Assembly (NCBI GenBank): GCA_942159475.1
Contig: OW804095.1
Location: 149,658,808 to 149,722,807 of the forward strand
DNA length: 64,000 nt
From: Sthenelais limicola
Lineage: Eukaryota; Annelida; Polychaeta; Phyllodocida; Sigalionidae
Direction: 5' to 3'
In this document: piece after piece, positions 10,801 through 22,800 of the stretch
How positions within the stretch are numbered: position 1 is the first letter of the stretch
How the letters are laid out: each line of letters starts with the position of its first letter
Made by a program: the position numbers and the translations under genes
Notes under the pieces: generated by a model
What the model was told of the DNA's origin: nothing
The model's database searches: none
Seen by the model: the letters and a program-made list of their open reading frames with translations, nothing else

Positions 10801-13800
10801 TTTAATTCCAAGATTTTCGCCTCTTTCCCATCCTATGGGGATTTTTTTAACAGCAATTAATTTGTTTCTCCATAGCCTTTCTTTTCTGATTTGATCCACA
10901 CTAGTTGGTTTTTGTGAGAAATAATATTTGTTCCAAATATCAAAGACTTCCTCATAAAATTTGTTCAAAGCATGACTGGGTTTATTTCTAATTAAGAAAA
11001 TATCTTCAATTGATTTTCCCTGGTCATGTTCAAGAATTTTAAACCATGATGAATTACTGTTTTCTAGCATCCTTTGAACCCACTTTAATCTGTTTGTCTC
11101 AATTATTTCTTTTATGCATCTCAGATTTAGGCCACCATTCTGACAGTTCTGCGCTAAGAAGTCAGTACTTATTTTATTAGATCCTCCTTTCCATATGAAG
11201 GTGGTGATAATAGTTTCTATCTCTTTTTGTTTTTTTGGATCTATATAAACGCACGATAACGTATGTTGGACCAATGGTAATACAAAAACATTCGAGACTA
11301 ATATTCGACCTTTGATCGTCAATGATCTGTACCTCCATGCATTTATTACATTTTTGATTTTTTGCACAAGATCAACTGTATTTGTTAAAGATAGTTCTTT
11401 TTCGCTTCTTGGCGACATAAGGGTGACCCCTAGAATTTTTATTTCTTTCTCCCAGTTTAGTTCTAACACCTTTCTATTAGATAGAACAAAGTTTCCAATT
11501 CTGAAACCTTTTGATTTTTTGGCATTAAGTTTTAGACCAGTCACTAAATAGAAGTCATCTATTTTTCTAAGTCATTTTACTAGGGATATTTCATTCTTTA
11601 CCATGAGGGTGCTGTCGTCTGCGAACTGTATTATTTTATTCTCATATCCTCCTATATTTATTCCTTCTATCTCGTTATCATTTCTTAGGCTTTCTGCTAG
11701 CTTCTCTACTATCATTGTGAACAGATAAGATGAGACTGGGTCTCCCTGTTTAACTCCCCTTCTTATGTCAAACCAATTGGATATATGACCATTGTTCGAA
11801 AAGGCAGCTTTAGAGTTTTCTAGTAAACATTTTATCCACGATCTGAAAGTGTCGCATATATTATGAGAGATTAAGACTTTTTCTAAGAAGGTCCAACTGA
11901 CTGAATCGTACGCTTTGGAGAAGTCCAAAGCTACTATTAGTCCCTCCTGTCGATTTTTTTCCAAGTAAGAAATAGTGTCATCAATCTTTCTGACTGCTGT
12001 GCCTATATATCTTCCATGGATAAAGCCAAATTGATCTTCTTTTATCATATCTGTAATATGCATTTTTAGTCTTGATGTGATAGTTTTAGATATAATCTTA
12101 TAATCAACGTTGAGTAACGTTATTGGTCTCCAATTTCCCAGGTCTTCTAAATTTTTATCTTTTTTGGGTATGACACTTATTATTCCTCTTGACTGACTTT
12201 CAGATATTTTTCCCTGAGCTAGATTGAATGCGCTTCTTCCTGTGTTGGTAGTGCTGACTGAAGTGGCGGGATGGTGTGTTTATGTCTTTTGTTAGAGATG
12301 TAGATGTGATGTGATGTGTTTGGATCATAGACATTAGGTGGGATATAGGTCAGTGTAGTTTAAGAGGGAGTGAAATGTGTCAGGGTCATGTTGTTTCGAT
12401 ATGACCTGCCCATTTTGGGGATCTCTTTGATTTTAGGCTTGCCGTCTGTTTTACTAGGAATATTGGGGTAGTGGTCACTGATATTGAGATGGAATGTGCC
12501 TGACTCATATATGTGCAAAATGTTTTTGTATGTGATGGATTAGTAACAAAGTGTTCTTAGTTGTTTGGGTAGGTGTTGGATGATTTGCTTTAGGGAGTGT
12601 GACTTAGCTCAGTTATCTTGTTCTGATTTGGCTGGGTTTATCTTGGCTATAGGTAATTGCACTAGATAAGGCCCATATGGCATGGAAACTTTTAAAAATA
12701 CAAAAAATCTTTAATCGCGATTTTGTAACCTATATTTAGTATACTTACAATTGTAGACCCTAACCTGAGATTTAATTCATTTTTCAAATTGAAATTACTG
12801 ATATAACCATGGCAACCAACTACATACCTATGCTCAATTGTAATGTCATCAGTCTGTCCATATTTTGGGCTGTATTTGCCATTCCACTAGAATTCCAATT
12901 CAGTTGACATTGGTGTAATTTGCTTTCGTTGCTTTGCTTCCTTGAGCGCGATATTTGAGAACTTAACATTTACAATACATCATGTCATCAATGGAATGTG
13001 GATATCAAACTTAACTTTTCAGCAATGGAGATTACTTGATAAGTGCTATGAGCATTCTTTTATTTCAATTATATAGTCCCCCCAATACAGAAGAGGACGA
13101 AGAGAAGTCATTGGTCTACTGATGTATCAGCGAAAACTACTCTTCCACCAGACATGTCTACTACTCCACCAGACATGTCTACCCTTCCCCGAGTCATGTC
13201 TACCCTTCCCCCAGTCATGTCTACTCTTCCCCCAGACATGTCTACCCTTCCCCCAGTCATGTCTACTCTTCCCCCAGACATGTCTACCCTTCCCCCAGAC
13301 ATGTCTACCCTTCCCCCAGTCATGTCTACTCTTCCCCCAGTCTTGTCTCTACCAGACACATCTACAACTCCACCAGACATGTCCACTCTTCCCCCAGTCA
13401 TATCTACTCTTCCCCCAGTCATGTCTACTCTTCCCCCAGTCATGTCTCTACCAGACACATCTACAACTCCACCAGTCATGACTACTCTTCCCCCAGACAT
13501 GTCTCCACCATCTCCACCAGGCATGTCTCCCCCAGACATGTCTACTCTTCCCCCAATCATGTCTCCACCATCTCCACCAGGCATGTCTCCCCCAGACATA
13601 TATCCACCAGACATGTCTACTCTTCCTGTGATCCCTTATAATAAGGAAATAAAAGAGTTATATTCCAAACTACGAGAGCAATGTTCCCAGGGTGAGTATT
13701 TTGGCATGCAATCAAGGATACATTCTATATATCTATCCATCTATAGGATCTATGTTGAGGCAACGGCAGGGTAAGTCTGATTTTAGAAGTGGAATAAAGA

Positions 13801-16800
13801 TCATAGCCTTTAAGGGAGCTTGGAGAGGATAACATTATACTTTTTTTTTTTTTTTTTTTTGGAATACTTTTTTTTTCTTTTTTTACTTTTTTTTTTTTTT
13901 AAAGAGTTTTATTTTCATATTAGACAGAAAATTTGCAGACAAACTTGTGCAGGCTTGAAAAAATCCTGCGTCTGGGCTGTCCGCAACACCTATGGCAGTG
14001 AGGCAGACAACCAAAAATGAATATATGGGCTTCCTCTGGACAACCAGCTTTTACTTATCTTTGGTGGGAGTGGACAACCACATATTCTGTGAGATATAGA
14101 TAAAACCTAAAGAGAATGTGGTACAAGAGATACTATTGCACTGTCCAAGATCTTTGGTTTATCGGGCTACGAAAAAACCCCCAAGCATTGAGGAAAGTGC
14201 AATATTGTCCCGAGTACCACATTCGAATTTAGGTTCTATATTTACTCCCACGTTGCTATGTATAACTATAAAGCTGTGTACTGGGGGGAGGAAGAGGGAA
14301 TGGCAATGTCATACCACATGTGTTGAACTGGTGCAAATTACCACGCTACTCCTGTCCATACAAATAGCATGTGGTACATACACCAACGTGGAGTAAATAT
14401 GTCAGACAACCATATTTTGAAAAGTGCACATTTTGAAGTGATTTTTTCAGCCCTGTTGTGTAATAGTAATAAAGCTAATAGATACCTGGACGTAGATGAT
14501 CTTTCTTGACTATATATACTTCAAACTTCACTTGTCAGTAATAAATAGAAAAAACATCAATGAATTTTTTGTAATTCCCATACCTATCACCCGGTCATGC
14601 TTCGTCTATATCTTCTCTTTTTGTTCCACTGCTCTAAGAGGGTGTACCAAGAAAGAATATTGGATTAAATGTGTCTTTGTTTCATAGTTTAATCCATTTA
14701 CTTCCAGTGCAACTGGAGATAAAAAAAATCATGTCTACTGCTCCACCAGACATGTCTCTGCCAGACATGTATTCACCAGGCATGTATTTACCAGGCATGT
14801 ATTCACCAGGTATGTATTCACCAGACATGTCTCTGCCAGACATCTATTCACCAGGCATGTATTCACCAGGTATGTATTTACCAGACATATCTCCACAATA
14901 CATGTCTCTGCCAGACATGTATTCACCAGGCATGTATTTACCAGATTCACCAGACATGCCTACTGCCACTCCAGACATGCCTACTGCTCATCCAGACATG
15001 TATTCACCAGACATGTCTTCACCAGACACGCCTCCACCAGGCAATTCTCCACCAGGCATGTATTCACCAGACATGTCTTCACCAGACACGCCTCCACCAG
15101 GCAATTCTCCACCAGGCATGTATTCACCAGACATGTCTTCACCAGACATGTCTTCACCAGACATGTCTACTGCTCTGCCAGATTTCTCCCCAACAGACAT
15201 GTATTCACCAGATTCACCAGACTTTTCTCCACCAGACATGTATTCACCAGATTCACCAGACTTTTCTCCACCAAACATGTATTCACCAGATTCACCAGAC
15301 TTTTCTTCACCAGACATGTATTCACCAGATTCACCAGACTTTTCTCCACCAAACATGTATTTACCAGATTCACCAGACTTTTCTCCACCAGACATGTATT
15401 CACCAGATTCACCAGACTTGTCTCCACCAGACATGTATTTACCAGATTCACCAGACTTTTCTCTACCAGACATGTATCCACCAGATTCACCAGACTTTTC
15501 TCCACCAGACATGTATTTACCAGATTCACCAGACTTTTCTCCACCAGACATGTATTCACCAGATTCACCAGACTTGTCTCCACCAGACATGTATTTACCA
15601 GATTCACCAGACTTTTCTCTACCAGACATGTATCCACCAGATTCACCAGACTTTTCTCCACCAGGCATGTATTTACCAGATTCACCAGACTTTTCTTCAC
15701 CAGACATGTATTTACCAGATTCACCAGACTTTTCTCCACCAGACATGTATTTACCAGATTCACCAGACTTTTCTCCACCAGACATGCATACTGCTCCTTC
15801 AGACAGTTCTCCACCAGACATGTATTCTGCTCTGACACCAGACATGTATTCACCAGGCATGTATTTACCACACAGGCCTACTACTCCTTCAGACCGTTCT
15901 CCACAAGACTTGTCTCCACTGTCTCCTCCAGACATGTCTCTAACAGACATATCTACTGCTCCACCAGACATATCTCCACCAGACGTGTCTACTGTTCCTG
16001 TGATCCCTTGTAATAAGGAAATAAAAGAGTTAAATTCCAAACTACAAGAGCAATGTTCCCAGGGTGAGTATTTTGGCATGCAATCAAGGATACATCTATC
16101 TATCTATCCATCTATAGGACCTATGTTGAAGCAAAGGCAGGGTTTAGTCTGATTTTAGAAGTGGAATTCATCCCCCAAAGATTATAACATTTAAGGGAGC
16201 TTGGAGAGGACCACCTTTTAATTGAGCAGGGTTAAAAAAGTCCTGTGTCCGGGCTGTCCACAACACCTACATCAGCCCGGCAGACAAACAAATATGAATA
16301 TATGGGCGTCCTCTGTACAACCGGCTTTTACCTATCGTTGGTGTGTGGGGACAAGCCTATTTTCTGAGATATATATCCTTAGGACAACCACTTTTTGAAG
16401 CAATTTTTTCAACCGGTGCAACACCAACAAACTTACAATTAACACAAAAAACAAAAGTCATAACTTTTACCCTGAAACGAACAACCCCACCCACTGCATC
16501 CAACCTGACTCTACACAACACTGAGCTAGACCTTGTTGATCACTGTAACTACCTTGGCACTACACATGACGACAAAGTCAATGCACAGAAATAAATAAAT
16601 GAAATAACACACACCACAAACTCTGCCTGTTAGCACGCATCAGACACATGCTCACAAAACAAACAACACTGAAAATCTACAAAGCTATGTTACTACCCCT
16701 ACTTGACAACTATAATTCAGCAATATATGACTTTGGCAACGCAGGCCAACACAAACAAACTGAAACCTATCCAAACACAAGCAGTCAGAATCATTACACT

Positions 16801-19800
16801 GACTAGAAAACATAAATCAGTTGCAGACATACTACCATCTCTAGGTCTCCAACCACTGGATTTAAGAAGGGAAAAACACCTACTGTGTCTCATGTAAAGA
16901 TGATCCCAAGATGCACCCACAAATGCACACACACACACAAAAAAACCTGCTCACAACATAAATATAACCTACCTCTCTCTGCCCATGCCAAAAAAATGAA
17001 TCCCTCAGAATTGCCCCTGCTACAAGGGTGCCAAAGTATGGAACGCCCTCACTTTGACAGAAAAAAGCTCTCCCTCATACAAAGAGTTCAAGAAACTCCA
17101 CTTGTCAACAATAAATAGCAGAAACAACATCAATGAATTCTTTGTAATTCTCATACCTATCACCTGGTCAAGCTACCTCCATAACTTCTCTTCTTGATCC
17201 ATTGCCCTAAGATGGTGTACCAAGAGTGAATATTGGATTAAGTGTGTGTGTCTTTGTTTCATAGTTTAATCCATTGACTTCCAGTGCAACTGCAGATAAA
17301 GAATATCAGTCTAACTAGCCCCAGAGACAGGTTTGGTTCAATAGCGTCTTCTGGATTTCTTTATTGTAATGCTTACACAGTTTAAGAGTTGAAATTCATG
17401 TTCGCTCCCTGTGAGCTACTTATTGTTTCTTAAAACCCCTGCTTGTTGCAGTTATGATAAAGTTTAATAGCTTTTTCCTTTCCTTCTCAACTGAGTTGAA
17501 TTTTAGAAAACTAATTTTAGGAACTAATTCAAAATGTTAAGCTAATCTTGTTTTTTATTTGAAATGCTATAACCATAATAATGACATTTTCAGGATCATG
17601 CCAGTAATGAAACTTTCCATGTCAATTCATGATTTTACCATTAAAACCAATCTAACCATTTTATTCTTCATGTAGATTAGACGTGGGGGTTAGGGTTCAG
17701 AAAGCATGCAGAGCTTGACAGTCCTGCATGGGCATACTATAGAAATAGATTGGAGATGCAAGATATACTTTTATCATTAATTTGAATCATCTCATCGTGC
17801 ATCTGACGAGGGTGGCAAGTATACCTTGTGTTGTACCAGTGTGTTAGCTGTGTTATGTACTGAATGCGCACTTGACAGATTGGGAGATGGAGTGCACTGT
17901 CTTGAGGGATACATTCACACTTAAGGGGAGGAAGAGAGAGGGAGTGGGTGGGTGAGGGGGGGTGGGGTGCGGGGAGACAGAGAGCAAGGGAGAGACAGCC
18001 AGACAGAGAGACCCAAGATGATTTAAAGTGAGAACTTTCCTTTTTTTAGTGGTAGGTATTTGTGTGCAAATCTCTGGGGAAAATCTACCCGTCATTGTTT
18101 CCTTTACATTTTACTGAGTCATTGTCATTTACACAGTCATTGTTTCAACGATTAACTTGAAAAACAGGTGTGTAAAATGTAGCTGATTTTTGTTCTTAAA
18201 AAATTGGGAAAATGGAAATAGAGATGGGAGGAGTAGCTGTTGAAATCAATAGATGCTTGCTTTGTTTCCATGACAGGCTAACCCCAAACAGTGATATTAT
18301 CTTTCCATGCCTTTCATGCCAACATCCTGCACATTGATACTATCATTTGGAGTGTATTTGATTCATAATACTAAATCATAAATGTTACGCTCACACTAAA
18401 CCTAAATGATATGATAGATTTGCAAAAGGAGTGGTATGAACGCGTTTTCCTCATTGGTGAAAAAAATCTGCCTCTGACACACAAGCAATAGTGAGTTTGG
18501 GGAGGCAAGATTTTTCTCGCATTTTAGAGTCAATGGAATCTGCTAAACAGGTCGGAGAAGCTGGAAGAAGAGCGTAATATCCTCACCATGAAGACTTTAA
18601 TGCACAATGCTGAGGACAAAGGGTCTGCAAATTACCAGTAAGTTTAGCAGTAATTTACCTTTATTTTAAGCAAAGATTTCACCAAAGTTCTGATTCATTG
18701 TCAATTTCTGAACCATTTTATAATTATTATGAATTTAAATTAATAAAAAATGCATAAGGTAAGTTGTTGCTGTCATAAAAGTTTTTTAACTAGCTTTAAA
18801 GCTATCGATGAACTGGTTAATATTAGAAGTAATGAGAAACAGGCTGAGTACTGTTTCTGAATTAGTATAATGGTCAAGAACCAAAGTCCAAGTGTCTGGT
18901 CAGGTCTGCTGCTATTTATACAAAAAAGGCATCCACCATGTTATATTATACATTTGCTAGATAGGCATAACTCTTATTATTATTAGGATGCGCCCAATAT
19001 TGGTAGGACAGTTTTATAATCAATCATGTAAAGGATTAGTAGTTTGAATCGATTTAGAATTTGACCCAAAACAGCCCTTGTGTATGCCTACCAATTTCGC
19101 GAGGATCAACCATATATATTCACTAATTTTTACTCTGAGGCTGTAGCTTGAAATAAAAGGTGCAAGAAAATCTGCCTCTGACACACAAACAATAGTGTGT
19201 AGTGTGTGTGTTGAGGCAAAAATTGTTTCTCTAGCTATGAGATAATGGAATCTGCTAAACAGGTTGGAGCAGCAGGAAGCAGAGAATCACATCCTCACCA
19301 TGGAGAATCGCATGCTCATCATAGCACAAAATGCTGAGTAAGTGCAATAATTATTTACCTTTATTTCAAGCAAGGATATCTTAAAGAGATAAACCACTGT
19401 TCAACAGGAAAAAAACCCAGAAAATAACATTTTCTTTAAACTTTGCCTCGTGAAAGAACATGGTTAAGTGAATCCAAAAAGCCAATAAAAATATCATGTC
19501 ACCAGGTTAGTTTTCATTTCAGGGAGCCCTGAAATTTATACCTGTTTACTATAGAAGTCTATGGGAAAAGGAAAATTTTTCCTGTTTTTTCAGTATAAAA
19601 GAAAATGGAAAATACCTTTTTCCTAAAAATCTCTATATTCATAGCTAACATATTGCTTTACCCTTACATACAATGACAGTCACCAGCTTTTGAAAAAAGT
19701 TATTCAACTGAATTTGCATCCCGATGAGTAAAAAACAGGAATATTGAAGATTATCTTAAGTCATATCTTTAAGAAAAATGCTGATACCCTGTTCTTTCAT

Positions 19801-22800
19801 GCATGAGGGCAAACCTGAATAATAGCTATGTTTAGAAGAATTTTGAACAAAAATTTTCCCCACAGACTTCAATACTAAACTTTGGTGGTCCCTAAAATGA
19901 AAAAAGAAATATGGTGAGATCCATTTCTTTTTGCTTTTTGTTATCAACCATGTTCTTTCTCAAGACAATGTTTGGAAAAAATATTGTGACTCCTTATTTT
20001 TCATGCATTAGTTACTTAAACTCCTGCCTGCAGCAGTGCATATGACAGTGGTTTATCTCTTTCGGCTGCATGATGGATACATAACTAAGTGTAAACTTGA
20101 GCCATTGAATCACACTTGTAGTTCTAACCTCTCGTTCAGTTCTATCTAATTATCAATTTCTGAATTTATTGTCTTCTTTATATGCTTACAGTAAGCTGAA
20201 GCAGTTACAGCAGACACAGAGTACTGAGACTGACACCATTAGATGTTATAAGTGTGGTGCTATGGATCACACAGTACAGAACTATAACACCATAAAACAG
20301 TTACAGCAGCTACAGAGTACTGAGACTGACACCATTAGTATGAACTGTAACACCATAAAACAGTTACAGCAGCTACAGAGTACTGAGACTGACACCATTA
20401 GATGTTATCAGTGTGGTGCTATGGATCACACAGTACAGAACTGTAACACCATAAAACAGTTACAGCAGCTACAGAGTACTGAGACTGACACCATTAGATG
20501 TTATCAGTGTGGTGCTATGGATCACACAGCACAGAACTGTAACACCATAAAACCGTTACAGCAGCTACAGAGTACGAAGACTGACACCATTAGATGTTAT
20601 CAGTGTGGTGCTATGGGTCACACAGCACAGAACTGTAACACCATTAGCTGTTATCAGTGTGGTGCTATGGATCACACAATGCAGAACTGTAACACCAGGA
20701 TGCAGTTAGAGCAGACACAGAGTACTGAGACTGACACCATTAGATGTTATCAGTGTGGTGCTATGGATCACACAGTACAGAACTGTAACACCATAAAACA
20801 GTTACAGCAGCTACAGAGTACTGAGACTGACACCATTAGATGTTATCAGTGTGGTGCTATGGATCACACAGTACAGAACTGTAACACCATAAAACAGTTA
20901 CAGCAGCTACAGAGTACTGAGACTGACACCATTAGATGTTATCAGTGTGGTGCTATGGATCACACAGAGCAGGACTGTATCACCATTAGATGTTATCAGT
21001 GCAGTGCTATGGGTCACACAGTGCAGGACTGCAACCCCATTACATGTTATCAGTGTGGTGCTATAAATCACATTGTACAGGACTGTAACACCATTACATG
21101 TTATGAGTGTGGTGCTATGGATCACACAGCGCAGGACTGTAACACCATTAGCTGTTATCAGTGTGGTGCTATGGATCACACAGAGCAGGACTGCAACACC
21201 AGGATGCAGTTACAGCAGCCACAGAGTACTGAGACTGACACCATTAGATGTTATCAATGTGGTGCTATGGATCACACAGAACAGAACTGTAACACCATTA
21301 GTTGTTATCAGTGTGGTGCTATGGATCACACAGTACAGAACTGTAACACCATAAAACAGTTACAGCAGCTACAGAGTACTGAGACTAACACCATTAGATG
21401 TTATCAGTGTGGTGCTATGGATCACACAGAGCAGGACTGTATCACCATTAGATGTTATGAGTGTGGTGTTGTGGGTCACGCAGCATGGGACTGTAACACC
21501 ATTAGCTGTTATCAGTGTGGTGCTATGGGTCACACAGCACAGAACTGCAACACCATTAGATGTTATCAGTGTGGTGCTACGGATCACACAGCACAGGACT
21601 GTAACACCATAAAACAGTTAGAGCAGACACAGAGTACTGAGACTGACACCATTAGATGTTATCAGCGTGGTGATATGGGTCACACAGCACAGAACTGTAA
21701 CACCATTAGATGTTATCGGTGTGGTGGTACGGGTCACACAGTGAAGGACTGTATCACCATTAGATGTTATCGGTGTGGTGCTATGGATCACACAGCATGG
21801 GACTGTAACATAAAACAGTTTCAGCTGCTACAGAGTACTGAGACTAACACCATTAGATGTTATCAGTGTGGTGCTATGGATCACACAGCGCGGAACTGTA
21901 ACACTAGGATGCAGTTACAGCAGCTACAGAGTACTGAGACTAACACCATTAGATGTTTACAGTGTGGTGCTATGGATCACACAATGCAGGACTGTGACAC
22001 TAGATGTTATCAGTGTGGTGTTGTGGGTCACACAGCACAGGACTGTGACATCAATATCTGCTATCCATGTGGTGCTATGGGTAACACAGCACAGGACTGT
22101 AACACCATGAAGCAACAGACACAGAGTATTGAGAGTAACACCAGTAGCTGTTTACAGTGTGGTGCTATGGATCACACAGCACAGGACTGTAACACCATGA
22201 AGCAGCAGACACAGAGTATTGAGAGTGAGACCAGTAGCTGCTTACAGTGTGGTGCTATGGATCACACAGCACAGAACTGTAAGCAGAGTTATCCTGATAA
22301 CACTGACAGAGCTGCCATACAGCAATGTTCAGGTGTGGACAAGGCTAAGATGGATAGCGAGGTAGGCACTATTATGTATTACTGTTTTTATTTCGGGTTG
22401 ATATGCTAAACTATTCTTAATAGAATAGGGACAGAAGTTTATCACACAAAAAAATCAAAAAAATTATTAACAGTTAAACAAATCAAACTGATAAAAGGGT
22501 TGTCCAACCCTTGCACTTCAACCCTTAAATTTTTACTTTGCATTTCCCCCTCCATCAGACTGAAATATATTATATTTTTATGTGTTTTTATTCAGGCTGG
22601 ACAACCAGATGAGCTGAGTGAAGGGAAGGAGGCAATGTATGTGGAGGAAAAGAAGGCTAAGAATGAAGTACTCAATAACATGAGGAACCTGTTAGAGGAC
22701 GAGCTCAGCTGCTCTATCTGTTCTGAACTGCTCATTCATGCAACCTCACTTGAATGCAGTCACTCTTTCTGCAAATATTGCATCACACAATGGATGCAGA

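Larger units (their letters stand above)
8262..12640 (-). mobile_element. Older, internally deleted LINE split by a younger insertion
   Basis: On the minus strand, about 12600-12290 translates to an endonuclease C-terminus (YESGTFHLNISDHYPNIP, with the DHYP motif), and after a deletion 9652-8262 gives the end of a reverse transcriptase (EEWCATNKLTISTSKTKV, then LHKTELDLVESFKYLGTTQD). Stops and frameshifts are frequent. The younger LINE at 9666-12233 sits inside it. The same LINE family is present at about 16432-17115, where the matching peptide is LHNTELDLVDHCNYLGTTHD. Confidence 0.75.

Noticed and set aside
13077..13091. Alternative acceptor CAG at 13090 for the exon-2-like exon
   Set aside because: It would enter in phase 0, unlike SF1 and unlike the only upstream candidate exon. 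The acceptor at 13076 gives phase 1 and a gap-free 13-residue alignment with SF1.
14988..16079. Long antisense frame (363 codons) rich in Ser-Gly-Glu-Lys-Tyr, plus other antisense frames at 13108-13614 and 15167-15871
   Set aside because: They lie over the coding minisatellites, which lack stops in several frames because the units are multiples of three. The sense strand has the SF1 homology and matching splice sites.
20907..22110. Alternative frames across the zinc-knuckle array (repeats of VLWITQ or HSTTLIT)
   Set aside because: Shadows of the repeated knuckle codons; the +1 knuckle frame is the one with conserved zinc ligands and SF1-like ends.
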